Both the position numbers and the translations under genes were made by a program. From Turritopsis dohrnii (Eukaryota > Cnidaria > Hydrozoa > Anthoathecata > Oceaniidae), in assembly GCA_027922465.2 (NCBI GenBank), contig BQMF02000327.1:434001-498000 (forward strand): 64,000 bases of DNA, written 5' to 3'. Of this stretch, positions 11,142-22,400 are shown piece by piece (position 1 is the stretch's first letter; every line of letters begins with the position of its first letter). Under the pieces are notes generated by a model that was not told the DNA's origin, did no database searches, and saw nothing but the letters and a program-made list of their open reading frames with translations.

Positions 11142-11556
11142 CAGTGGACTCTCGATATCTCGAACTCTCAGGGGACTGGCAGAAAAGTTCGAGATATGGA
11201 GAAAGGGGAAGGAAGTTGCTTTTGCTTAGATTCTATTTTTTTTCCAGCATAGTCAATAATTTTTTTTTATTATTAACCCAAAAGTATGGTATTCCAAAGA
11301 ACACAATATCAATATTGTGTTCTTTGGAATACCATACTTTTGGGCTACCTCTTTTTTAGACATATGAATCTAGTTTTTTTGAAAGATTAACTGATGATTA
11401 ATTCTAAAAAAAGAAGCAACGACTTACAAACAAATCTGTAGTAAAACAATGTAAGTCATTGGAAGACCTGCAGAAAGGGATGTCTAAAAAAGAGTGTCCA
11501 AGGGACCGGGAAAAATGTACGACATATCGAGTATTCTAGATATCGAGAGTTGACTG
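11142..11556. mobile_element. Pogo/Tigger-like MITE (CAGT...ACTG) abutting the previous MITE
   Basis: The left end, CAGTGGACTCTCGATATCTCG, is mirrored at the right end by ATCGAGAGTTGACTG. TA dinucleotides at 11140-11141 and 11557-11558 form the target duplication, and the left TA is shared with the MITE ending at 11139. It is 415 bp and non-coding. The CAGT start and the CTCGATATCTCGAA-style terminal repeat are typical of non-autonomous pogo/Tigger elements. Confidence 0.85.
11277..11344. repeat. Perfect 33-bp inverted repeat with a 2-nt loop
   Basis: The arm starts CCCAAAAGTATGGTATTCC and runs 11277-11309. After CA (11310-11311) its exact reverse complement follows at 11312-11344. The hairpin lies inside the pogo-like MITE. 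Confidence 0.95.
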
Positions 11557-11680
11557 TATTATTGAGGCAAGGAAAACATAACAAACGCATTTTAACGAAA
11601 CATCTTGCTATATTGTTTATAATCTTCAAATAAACCAAAGAGTTGTACTAACTTGGGTTTCATATTTGTTTTTATTTGAA

Positions 11681-11952
11681 GTTAATGTTATTTGACGATA
11701 AAGTGTTTTTCATGCAAAAGTAGTTCCTCATACTTTGGAATGTATGTGTTGTTCAAGTACCCTTTACATGTGTTTTGATTGGTTAAAATAACCCTTTACA
11801 TGTCTTTTGATTGGTTAAAATAACCCTTTACATGTGTTTTGATAGGTTAAAATAACTCTGCATTGGCCTTTGTATCGGAACTTAATGTCATTTGACGATA
11901 AATTGTTTTTTCATGCAAAAGTAGTTCCTTATACTTTGGAATGCATATGATG
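11681..11952. repeat. 72-bp direct repeats enclosing three 32-bp tandem repeats
   Basis: The sequence TTTGACGATAAAGTG through CTTTGGAATG occurs at 11681-11752 and again at 11881-11952. Between them a 32-bp unit, CCCTTTACATGTGTTTTGAT plus TGGTTAAAATAA, is repeated three times at about 11760-11855. It is non-coding. Confidence 0.85.
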
Positions 11953-11959
11953 TTTAAAG

Positions 11960-13060
11960 AAATAAGCTCAAATCCATTTGGTTTGTATATTACTAGTCAG
12001 ATTTGAAATGTTGTTACGATTTACAATTTTGTGACATACGGCCCTTATTATATGCATTCAAATTTGGATCAGCAATTAATATGTTGTCGTAACAAGAACT
12101 CTCATATGTCGACGTTTTTAAAAGCTAATTAGACCGATCATTTCATTGGTCAAACTATCTTTTTTGTGCATGTTGTTTTCCCTCTGTGTCAGTGATATGG
12201 GAATGCAACCAAGGATGGTTGTGCTTGCTAAGAACATTTGAGATCTGGGAACTAAATAGTTGTTTTTATTCTTAAAAATAGTTTGAGATATCAGAAGTTC
12301 ATAATGTTTCGTTTTGACGGACAATAACCTTTGCTCGTAGCGAAACGATCCCATACTTTTTTTTTAAGAGGTTTTCGAGCTCTACAACATGATTGCACTT
12401 TCCAATCGTGGTTCCATGATTTAATTTCTCGCCACGAGGTACGCACACGGGAAGGAGGGGAATTAACACATCTTTAGACACGGTAAAAAGTTTTTACCTG
12501 GATACTATAGTATGAAGTAATAAGCGTTGTGTATCACACTTTTATTTTAGAGAGTGATACTTTTCTTTTAATTTACGATCAAGTTCTTCATATTAACACG
12601 TTAAGCTAAACCAAGGCAAAACACTTTTTTCATGATTTACTGTATAGCAGCAGAAAATGACATCAGTTTTTTTTCGTTTTTTGGGGTCCGCGATGTCTCG
12701 AAGTGTCCATTCTTTGATTATAATTTTCATCAGCTGTTTTTTGCACCGGATTTGCACACATCCTTTTCGAAGTTAAATACGGTAAAAAAATTTAGCCTGG
12801 TTACTAGTATATATATATGTTTGTATAATATCTCAAACTTACGTTACTAGTGCAAGATTTTTATAAGTTGCATAATAAAAAACGACGCCCACAACAGACA
12901 TTGTCCATAACAAATAAAAACAAAAACAACACCACACCACTTTCATGTTTAAATAAAAAAACTACTTTTGCTCATATTCTTGTTCGTTGAGCGATCAGTT
13001 ATATGCTCCATAAACGCCTCTGATTTTTTTTTAGTTCAACTTCTATTAAGCCCTCTATAC
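11960..13060. other. No gene recognised
   Basis: This is AT-rich sequence with several short unconserved frames. The part from about 12880 is likely the promoter and 5' UTR of the secreted-protein gene at 13064. A T-rich tract ending in AG at 13033-13034 could be an acceptor for a leader exon. Confidence 0.35.
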
Positions 13061-13063
13061 ACG

Positions 13064-13258
13064 ATGAAGTTTGCCGTCGCCTTGTTGGCTCTGACAATCA
13101 TAGCAACTGTAAAGGCTTGCACACGCGCTGAACTCACCGCTGAAACTGTCGAAGACTGTCAACGCCTTTGTAAGGGATTAAAGGATTGTAAAACATTCAC
13201 ATACCATCCACCTTCCCAACGATGCTGGGCAAAAGTAAGTGGATGTAGGAGTTTATGA
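13064..13258 (+). CDS. Small secreted PAN/Apple-like cysteine-rich protein
   Basis: The product is 64 aa. The ATG at 13064 begins a clear signal peptide (MKFAVALLALTIIATVKA), so the 32 codons open upstream are taken as untranslated. The mature part of about 46 aa has six cysteines, in the order C...DCQRLCKGLKDCKTFTY...RCWAK..GC. The core C-x3-C-x5-C-x-TFTY resembles a compact PAN/Apple fold, which usually binds protein or carbohydrate. A near-perfect donor, AAAA|GTAAGT, falls at 13234/13235. If used, the exon stops after WAK and continues elsewhere; if not, the frame ends at 13258 with an even number of cysteines. I found no obvious second exon downstream. A secreted or extracellular-matrix role is inferred. 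Confidence 0.6.
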   Translation: MKFAVALLALTIIATVKACTRAELTAETVEDCQRLCKGLKDCKTFTYHPPSQRCWAKVSGCRSL

Positions 13259-13300
13259 ACTAATCTTCTGCTGGTACTTAAATTTTAAACAAATTGTGAG

Positions 13301-13582
13301 TACCTTATCGGGGAAAAAAGTCCTTAAAATTTTCTAAAATTTTCCCCGACCAAATTTTCCCCCGACTTTTCTGCACCCGACCAAATTTTCCCCGATAAGG
13401 TATACAATAACTCAGACGTTATTGTAATGTCTTGATTATTTTCTTCTTATACCGAAAATAATTACTCAGGGAGAAGTGACTAATTTCCAAAATTGGTCGG
13501 GGAAAAGCGACTAAAATTTCCTTTGATGATTAAAATTTTCCCCGACTAAATTTTTTACCAACTTTTTTTTCCCTGATAGGTA
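13301..13582. mobile_element. MITE with TACCTTATCGGGGAAAA ends
   Basis: The left end, TACCTTATCGGGGAAAA, is mirrored by TTTTCCCTGATAGGTA at about 13566-13582. Internally the words TTTTCCCCGAC and GGGGAAAA recur in both orientations, and an internal near-copy of the end (TTTTCCCCGATAAGGTATAC) lies at about 13387-13406. It is non-coding, about 280 bp, and lies just 3' of the PAN-like gene. Confidence 0.65.
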
Positions 13583-14023
13583 TTTGTTTTCCATAGTGTT
13601 TCTCGCATAGACTAGGCGAGGTTTTCTGCTTGCCAAACTTCAATATGCAGAGTTTCTTATGAATCAAATTCTCATTGAATAAAAGAAAAATTTAGTGACG
13701 TCCCAGTGAGAAAAATCGTCAAAAAGTCGATGCGATGAAGAGCACGATTATTGAAATAGTGTGTATATTTTTAAAGAAATGTGCTCCTTTGCAGAGATAT
13801 TTCAACACATTTGTCCACTGGGGTAGGCTGTTATTATAAACAAACGTCTCAACATCAACAAGTACTGATATAATGAATAGCTTATCTTCCAGCGTCAAAA
13901 AGTAAAAGGTAAAAACTTCGATTTATTTGTTTGAGGTGATGAAGTTTATAGTTGTTTGTTGACTTTGACTTTTTCAAACTTTACACATTTCAATAACAAA
14001 CAAGATTCGCAAAAATGCGACTA

Positions 14024-14878
14024 CAGTACACATCCGTTAATTCGAATGCCGCTTAATTCGAACATTCTTTATTTCGAACAAATTCTTCAGTCCCTTGAGT
14101 TTGGTCTAATGAAGTCTTATATTTTGTACCGCTTAATTCGAACTCCGTTAGTTCGAACATTTCGTTAATTCGAACAGTTTTTTCGGTCCCTAGGCTAAAA
14201 AAACACTCGTTAATTCCAACTTTTTCCGCACTATTAATCTAAAACTAAGTGAAAATGGTGGTAAAATTTCTTTCAACTTTCCAATAAAGTGTGCACTCCC
14301 AGTAAAATAAAGTTTACCAGGTATTTGGAGTCCTCCTTTATCACCAAGATTAACTTTTTCTCAGTTACTTCTACTTTGCAGCTGTTGTCATCGCTTGCTT
14401 GCAGAAAAACGAGATTGTTTTTCCTTTTGCCAGATGTCCAACCACGACGTTGTTCTGATGACTGCAACAGCGTATTTGTCAAATTCATTTTCTGGTTTTA
14501 CTCGACTCTCTAGAACTTTTCCAATTTCTGGCTGCCATATTTCCATATAAGCATGGTAACCTATACGAAAACTATGTCTTCCTTCTTGAGTACAATAAAT
14601 CAGTAGCTCATTTTTTATCTCAAAATCCTGGCTTTGCAGAGCGTTGTAAAACGTTCTATTCTGAAATCAATTGATTCTGGAAACGCTCGATAAAGACATT
14701 CGATTTTGAAAATTTGAATGTTTTTTTCTTTCATTCTTTCCTCCCACTTCTTCTTGTCTGTTGTCGACGTGCAAGAAAGATGTAAGAAAATCTGAATTCT
14801 TATTTTTCCCAATTATCCCATAATTCGAACATTCGCTAATTTGAACAAATTTTTCGGTCCCTTAACGGATGTGTACTG
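14024..14878. mobile_element. Pogo-like TIR element carrying a HIRAN-like gene fragment
   Basis: The left end, CAGTACACATCCGTTAATTCG, and the right end, CTTAACGGATGTGTACTG, are inverted repeats flanked by TA (14022-14023 and 14879-14880). TTAATTCGAAC words are repeated just inside both ends. It is 855 bp and has no transposase. Its centre (about 14251-14579, minus strand) holds a degenerate protein-coding fragment, listed separately. Confidence 0.8.
14251..14579 (-). pseudogene. HIRAN-domain-like fragment, frameshifted
   Basis: Read on the minus strand, three frames in turn give FRIGYHAYMEIWQPEIGKVL then ENEFDKYAVAV. After a one-base slip come VVVGHLAKGKTISF and CKVEV, and after another slip come NLGDKGGLQIPGKLYFTG and FIGKLKEILPPF. 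The order NEFDKYAVAV, VVGHLAKG, IPGKLYF matches HIRAN-like proteins abundant in cnidarians (D-x-AVAV, VGH.P, IP..Y.F). At least two frameshifts break it. No helicase or zinc-finger partner is present. It lies wholly within the TIR element at 14024-14878, so it was probably captured by or belongs to that element. Confidence 0.7.
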
Positions 14879-14894
14879 TATATATTTCCCCTAA

Positions 14895-15165
14895 AGGCCG
14901 ATTTCCATTCAGCAAAATATCCGCGCGGACGTAGGTAATCCACGCTGAGTGACGTAGAACGCATGCGCATGGGCTAATTCATAAGCGTAGATATGTCCGC
15001 TCAGCGATCAAAAATAAAGTTAAAAAATTTTAACTTTTTTTTAAGCCTGCCGACGTCCGCTGATAATTTCAGCCAACCGTGTCTTTTAATTTCCATTTGC
15101 AGCTGTTTGGCCGCTCGGAAAATTCTACGTCCGCGCGGGAATAAGCGTTGAATGGAAATCGGCCT
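14895..15165. mobile_element. PIF/Harbinger-like (Tourist) MITE with TAA target duplication
   Basis: It starts AGGCCGATTTCCATTCAGC and ends GCGTTGAATGGAAATCGGCCT, and both inverted repeats continue inward to CCGCGCGGACGTAG (about 45 bp, imperfect). TAA occurs at 14892-14894 and 15166-15168. It is 271 bp and non-coding. It lies 16 bp right of the preceding element. Confidence 0.85.
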
Positions 15166-15169
15166 TAAG

Positions 15170-18100
15170 TTACGAACATTTTGTCAATTATTGTACGCAT
15201 TGATAATCATAAGAAAAATGTATCATTAAATAATTACAATGATATAACTCATAAGCCTGAATCTCAGATAAAAATGTCCACAGGGTAGAATTGAATCTAA
15301 TACCAGAAGAGAACTTATTTTGAACTAATTCTGAAATGAAAATGTTCTTACAATTTTTGCGGAGAAGTTAAAAAGTGATTGTGAAGTTACTATGAGCCCA
15401 GGTAAAAACTATGACTGAAATTACATTGCGTAAAGCAATTCTGTCATAATAAATCTTTATTCTTGCTGACTCTTGACAAGTTCCTTATCCTTTATGCCAT
15501 AAAATCAAAGGAAACAATGTAACTCAAAATAACAATCGCTTTTTGTAATTCGGATAAAACTTAAACATACAATCCAATTTGTATACAGGTTTACAAAAGA
15601 AGAAAAGAAAACCTAATGCCAATACCACTAATATATAATATTAAAAATACTTTGAGATAGACATATAAACAAATAACTATCAAAGGCAATCAGAACCCAA
15701 TCTCTGCTAACAAAATATTACGTGTAAAGAAGGAAGAGTACTTTCAAAAAAAAGAAGGGCTTAAAATGACAATTTATAAAATTAAATTCAAGTACACCCT
15801 TTCTTTATAAGAACCAGTAAAATCTGACCTGAGGCTGGCTGTTCTTATTTTTGAGGCTTTTCCAGCCTGAATATGAAAATAGTAAACTTCGAAACTATTT
15901 ACGACTGCTCGAGAAAACATTCACATCCTGAACAGTTCTTATTTTACACAAAAATTCAGGCTCAGGCTGTTCTTGACTTTTGGAACAGTGACTTGAGTCT
16001 CAGGTTGTTTTTAATGTTGTTCTTATTTTTGGTTAAATCTGAGGCTTGTGTTCTTATAAAACTGTTCTTACAAAACAAAGCAGATATATATTCAGAATAA
16101 ACATGTCTTTTTCAAAAAAATATGTTCACACATTTATTAGGTGATAAAGAGATCTTTATTTTAAATCCCAAATAAATAAAAAAAAAACAGATTTCGGTTG
16201 TGAAAATATAAATTTGTAAGAAATATACTACATAGCTGGAAAGTAGAAGTTTGTGTCCTGGCTTGATTTAGTTTACAGACTGTTATTTATTAGAATGTGT
16301 TTTGATTTACATTCGTTGTTCATAAGGTGTATATAATATCAAAACAGTATATACGTGATCATGGAATTCATTCATAGCAAACTGTTTCTGTTGTTAGGTT
16401 TAACGACTAGGTATCCAGGAAACACACTTGTTTTTTCTAAAGTATTATACGTAATTGGTTTTCTAAACTTCTTTGGCATATACAACATCACGTTTCCACA
16501 TGCAGTTTTTGATTTGGTGTTGTTCTTTACAAAGAAGAAAGGGTTTCCTTCTTTATCATGATGATTGTGTGAATGTTTTTATAAAAATAAATCTTCAGCC
16601 TGGCTTTTTAGTAATGAATTTTTGCCTTTGCACTGAAATCACAGCTTCAATGCTTTCCAAGCATTTCATTACCAATCATTGTATAGGTATAGATACATTA
16701 TTGTTATCAGCAAAACCAAACAAAACATCCATGACATTGATATCACGTTTTTTCTCTGTTTTCACATGTCCATTCAAAATTTTTTTACAAAACCTTTTAG
16801 CACAACACTTAAACAATTTATTTCCATCATTTAACGTTTTGAATCATCTCAAAAAAGCTAGCAGAAAGCAAAAATCTTCCACTGTCTAACTGCACTGACT
16901 AAAAAAAGATGGCGTACAACTTTACTGAAAACTAGCCTCCATTCTTATCTACCTTGGCTAGTCCAGAGTTTAATACTGAACTGTGGCTATAAAAGTGAAC
17001 GGAGAGCAGGAGGAGGAGAAGGAAAATGCCGATTCTAACATATATTTCGCCCTATGGGGAAATAATTAATAATTTGCAATTAAGAAATCTAAGGAAGGAT
17101 CTGTATTCGTAAAATCCTTCTTAAAAACAAAACAGTGTAATCATCGGTTTATCTTTGCATCGTTTCGATTCGTTTCGTTTCACATCGTTTCGTTAGCTTT
17201 TTTACAAGTATAAGTTAATTTGGTCGCTCCCATAAATCAGTGATGTGCTTATGTGCTTGATTTCCAAGCGTTGCATTGTTTATATGATGATGTATTATGC
17301 AGTTAAGAATCAAGTAATTTGCCAATGTAGAAACGAGATTCGTACGATCACCCTAAAAACATTACTACATGAGGTAACCCAGTGGGCAAACTTGCTGAAA
17401 AATAACTGTGAAATTTATAGAAATATTCTCACCAGTTCAATGAAAATACTTTTCGCCGCACGGACTTTTTTTGGCGATTTTGCACAATGGGAACTTATTA
17501 ACAAAACAATTATGCCGTTTTACCTTTAGTATGCTACGGGCTACACTGCTAAACCATCACTCAATGGTGCCGTCTCAGGCTTAGAAACTGGTGGGTTTCT
17601 TCAAGATGTCAATTTCCAAGGCGGTGGCATCTGTGTTGTTACCTTCGAGTGATATCAATAGAGCATTTCTAAACATTCTTGTCTTGTCTTTTAGAGTTAT
17701 ACACCTTATACGTTGTTAATTACGTGTAATGATTATTATTTTTCTAGCATTTTTTTCAACTTGTTGATTGGAATTTTTTCAAAGAATTTTTATACGAATG
17801 ATGATTGGAAGAAAACACGAAACATTTAGTTCTGTAAATGTTGTAGTTTTCTTTCTCTCTTACCTACTGTTACTTGATTACCCATACATGTATAATTTGA
17901 TCCCCACGGCGGATTGTGAATTCAACGCCCAGTCTGTGATCCACCTTTTCTGGCGCTATGTACGGGTGAAACTTAACTGCAATGCTATTGATAAGACAAA
18001 AGTGAACTTCCCTGAGTTAGACTTTGACCATGATTTTGACGGGTCTACAGAAAATATAAAGTCAAGTCACTGTTCCAAAAATCAAGAACAGGCTGAGCCT

Positions 18101-19220
18101 GAATTTTTTTTGTAAAATAAGAACAGTTCAGGATGTGATTTTTGTTTCAAGCAGTTCATAGAGTTCATAGCTAACTTGACTGTTAATGTATCAGAAAAGT
18201 TGAGAACCAAGGATGATTTTGATTTTTTCTGGGAGAATATCTGCGCAAAAGCGAAATCGTAGGATGTTAATGATCCAAAGCTTTTACGAAAGGTGAGGTA
18301 AGAGGAGTTCCATAAATATTAGCCTGCGGAGCCAACTCATCCCAACCAGCCAAAAGCTTGTTATCGCAAGTATTACTACGTACATTACTAGCACCAGACC
18401 AAGTAATAAATTGTATCAAAGATAAGTTTAATAAAAAAGATTACCAAAAAAATACGATGCTAATAAGAGCTTCTTCTCAAAACAGCAAGAAAAGAAACGT
18501 TCGATAAAGAAGTGGAAAAATTTCGCAGATGTTGATTCAACAAAAAGATAATAATTTAAAATGAGAACAATTATTTTAAGAATTGATACAAAACTTTTTT
18601 TGATATACAAAATGGCTTCTGATAGAGGTACCATTATCCTTTTTGTTTCTGACGAGTTTTCAACACTTCCCTCAATCCCTGAATTTTTTCTCGCGCTCGC
18701 ACAAATTATTAGACCCTGTGTGGTTCTGATTGATGAGTCCTGTTCAATTCAATGAATCAATCTTGAAAAGCCATATTTTGTTCATTTCAAAAAAATTTAT
18801 TTCACATATAATTGAGCGTTGGTCTATTGCTTAATTCAGCCCACTAGAACAATATAATCATTGTGGAGGAGTGTACACACCATTTCAATGATAATGCACT
18901 TGGTCGCAGTGGTTTTTGTGACATTTTGGTCATGTTGATGACAGCCTCTCTAATGAATTTTACTAGAACAATACAATTATGCGGCAATCTGAGAATTTTG
19001 TTTTGATCAAACCCTGAGTTATTGCTGACTCTGATCCAAGGCCGCTTTGTCCAAATTGATCCGTTTCTATCATGATTACTGCATGTTAATTTCTTTATTA
19101 TTTTAAATCATCTAATTTAACTTTAGTATGAACTCGACTCTAGTAATAGTTTTTTAAACGCATTTTTCACAGATAGGTGGCTACTAATATCGAAAAAACT
19201 CTTTGTTTTCTTTTGTTTTA
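15170..19220. other. Repeat-derived region without recognisable genes
   Basis: TTCTTATTTT and AGGCTGTTCTT words are scattered through 15780-16100. Part of this (about 15928-15986, CCTGAACAGTTCTTATTTTAC...) recurs inverted at about 18080-18135, suggesting an old foldback or TIR element. The 115-codon frame at 17768-18115 ends inside that repeat and shows no family motif, so I do not call it a gene. The segment 16580-17060 is listed separately. Confidence 0.4.
16500..17065 (+). repeat. Diverged repeat, inverted copy at 38997-39560
   Basis: Read in reverse complement, this segment follows 38997-39560 in order. The matching text runs from TTTCCCCATAGGGCGAAATATATGTTA through CTCCGTTCACTTTTATAGCC, GCCATnTTTTTTTAGnCAGTGCAGT, AACATGTGAAAA and GGCAGGCTGAAGA. 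The pair lies about 22 kb apart in opposite orientation. No gene is recognised in it. Confidence 0.65.
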
Positions 19221-19221
19221 G

Positions 19222-19486
19222 TATTTGACTCGGCGTTGATGCTAAAGTCTTGGATACTTGCAATCGATTTTTGCATTTGTGCCGTTATGTGGTGGCCCGA
19301 TATTTGGGCGGTTTGGAGAATTGTTTGGTTGAAAGTACGACCTGATCTTGGCGTTTTACTCCTGTTTTCTAACTTTTGGGTTATTGGCTATCTGTGCATC
19401 CGCTTTTTTCACGCTTTCACTCTCTAAACTTTCGGGTCGTTTTTGCGGTCACTTATTCATAAAAGTATGTCAGACCACGGTTAATG
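19222..19486 (+). pseudogene. SLC22A18-like MFS transporter remnant, exon A
   Basis: The exon follows an acceptor (TTTTGTTTTAG, ending 19221). The frame from about 19249 reads LGYLQSIFAF, CGGPIFGRFGELFG, KYDLILAFYSCFLTFGLLA. This matches TM2-loop-TM3 of SLC22A18-type major facilitator transporters, where GGP.FGRF.D..G is the hallmark loop motif. An in-frame TGA at 19330-19332 breaks the line, and the sequence upstream of 19249 sits in another frame. The fragment ends abruptly where the retrotransposon poly(A) tract begins. The other exon remnants are at 24504 and 24817. In the family these are multi-pass organic-cation/proton exchangers. This copy is dead. Confidence 0.65.
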
Positions 19487-19490
19487 TTTT

Positions 19491-22400
19491 TCTTTCTTTT
19501 TTTTTTTTTTTTTCTTTTTTTTATTTTTTTTTTTTTTAACGGAACCCGACTTATTCAATTAAATTATATACTACATGATAATTCTTCCCAATCACAATAA
19601 TTCGATCATTAATAACTTTCTGCACTCCAATTCAAGGAAGTTAATAAATTTAAACAATCGGTTTAGAAATGTTCTCTGCTATTTCGATGTCTTGAAGCTC
19701 GAGATTTGTAGCATTTTTGGCATACATGCTTCTAGAACCACGTACGCAAAGCAGCATTGATCGCAACAGAGCGAAGTTGATCTTTGTTTTTAACCACGAT
19801 GATACCAACGACTTCGATAAATGTCTTTTCTCAGCTAGGAGATCTGCAAGTCTTGAATAGAATATACGACATTCGTTGCCCATACCACCATTCGTACTGA
19901 ACACTAAAGGAGAGAAACTACCTTGTTCCACTTGAAGGACTCTTTCGTTATAATGGCGTTTTTTCTCCAATTCGTTCTTCACGTAACATTGTTTGAGCGC
20001 TTGATTCTTGTATCTTGCAGCATTAGGGTCAAAACCTCTGATGTCAAGAAATGTTTTTTGACCCTTGATCCAGAAGCTACTAACGCTTACGTCTAATCTT
20101 GCACCATCCTGACATTTTGCAGTGCTTTGGGTGAATTCTTCGCCTGTTAATGTTGTCAAGACAGGTTCAACTTCGACGTCCTTACACACCTCATTTAGAA
20201 GTTTTGCCGTGATGTCTCTCAACTCATTGTGTCTAAGTGTGATGAAGCCACCCTTTTTACAAGACATGGAATGATCTACGTCAAATTTCATCCCACATGC
20301 ACATCTTGTAGACAGATTTGGCAACGGCCAATTGTATCGCATTCTGATGGCATCCCAAAACTCTTGTTTAGTTAGTGTGTAATCATGATCTTTTAGCGGA
20401 ACGGTATTCAACCAATATAAAGATCCAGGCTCTTGAGCCAAATCATTTTGTCGTCTCTGTCCATCATTCAAAAACTGTCGTACTTCTTCAAGTTTCCGTT
20501 GATAGTAATCCTTTCGATTGTTCTTTACCTCGGCTTTTAACCTGCTTTTCTCATCTTCGTCACCCTCATATCCTTTTTCTTGTCTAATGACAGATTTCAC
20601 AAGTGGTTTTGTTATTTTTCTGGAACTTTCATATTCTCTTGCAGAAATATTGGTAAGAATGTCTAAACCGAGACCACCAAGCCTGACAGGAAGTGCAAGG
20701 AGATGCCTTTCATTGTCGGAACATTGATGTCCTCCCGTTATAGCTGGGATGAAGCTGTTTCGCATTACATTTTCTATTGGTTGTAGACAGTCAGCAGTGT
20801 TTGGAAAAGTTCTTAAGAAATATGTGAATTTTCCTCGATAACCATGAACATATGCAGAGTAAGCAGCTTGTGGTTGCATCTCAGCAATCCTTGACAATAG
20901 CTGTATTTCCTTCGACCAATTTGTAACAAGTTGACTCACATATTCATCTTTGTAATCCTGGCTTCCAATCACCGCTCCCAGATGTCTCTTGCCAGCCGAT
21001 GTTATGTTCACATTAGTGCCGGAGAACGCAATCCTTGCTTCTTCTAATTTATCCGCTTTTACCACAATGTATGACTTCGACGGCTTTGGGTTGTAGCCAT
21101 ATTTCGGTCCAACCTCAATAAGTTTGTCCCACCATTCTCTAAGATGCTGTATTGAACCTGCACTTGTCAAATCATCAGCAAAAGCAACAAGCTTTGTTTC
21201 GTCATCTTCACTAAGCATATCTCGTATCAAGGGAACTAAGCCAAGAGCATAGGTAGCCATCACCGTAGGGTCACCTTGAGTAGTACCTTCTTGAGACGAA
21301 ATTTCCTGGCCGCCAATTATAAATAATCTAGCAGGAACATTGTAGCAGTTGTAGATAAAGGTTGAAATTTCTGGACATATATAACGGATATTATGAAGTA
21401 ATGCCTTCCCATTGATTGAATTGAAGGCATTCTCAGCATCCACCATTAAGACGGCTTCCGTCGAATTCATCTGAAAAACATCGTGCATTGCATGTATAGC
21501 GGCTTCACCACCAGATTCATGACCACTGCATAATTGAAGACTACCGGCTGCTTTTCTAACGTCATCTTTAACAACTTTCATTACTACTTTACCAGCTATC
21601 CTTCTTAACACTTCTCCTACTCCAATAGGGCGTAAACCAGGATTTCTATCCAGTGGAATTAATCTGCATGCTAGAAAAGCTTCCATTGAAGTATTCCCAT
21701 CTTTGTGGTCTTCTTTCTCTGTGCAAAGTTTCTTAATCAACTCAGCAAATGCTTTACGTAAGTCCGAACTAACAGACCCATAATGGTTCGAGGCTAGAAT
21801 TCTACGCCATCCATCGGCATCCATCCCTGAAGGTCCCGAGCCTCCTTTCGTTTTGATTGCTGCCTGCTTAACTAATTCATCGTCAATTGCTTCATATATA
21901 ATAGGGTGAACCTCTGGTACCTCATCTTCCAAGAGGACATCTTGAGAAGCATCTTTACCATCAGGATGTTTTTGATGCAACTGATTTAGTGTCGCATCAT
22001 TTAGTGGTAACACACCATTCGACATATTGTTAGTCAGCAGCTTCAGCGCTCCGTTAATGTTGCCTTTCGACATCAATTTTTGAAACTCCTTGGACAGTTG
22101 AGCAATATTTCTTTTTCTGTTTAGCGATGTAAGTCTGATTTAGATCGATTCAGCTTCAAATAATAGAACTTTAATGTCACCTTTCTGCCATAGATCCAAT
22201 TTTCCCTCTAATGCTTTAATATGGTCTTTTGTTTTTGATGATTTGTTGGGTTTCTGGAGTAGTGAACTTGGCATCAGATGTACAGCTTTCATTGCTATTT
22301 TTCCCAAAGGTGAGTCAGAGTTCCAAGCGTTTATAAGTCGTGTTATCTCCATGATGTAAGATTTTCCAGCCGAGCCGGTTGGTAATAAGAAAAGATTTTT

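Noticed and set aside
17768..18115. 115-aa plus-strand ORF
   Set aside because: It ends within a repeated sequence (inverted copy at about 15930-15986) and has no recognisable domain or splice context.
19203..19539. Two plus-strand ORFs of 63-74 aa with hydrophobic runs
   Set aside because: They are partial frames of the decayed transporter exon; the family match appears only when the broken frame is followed.
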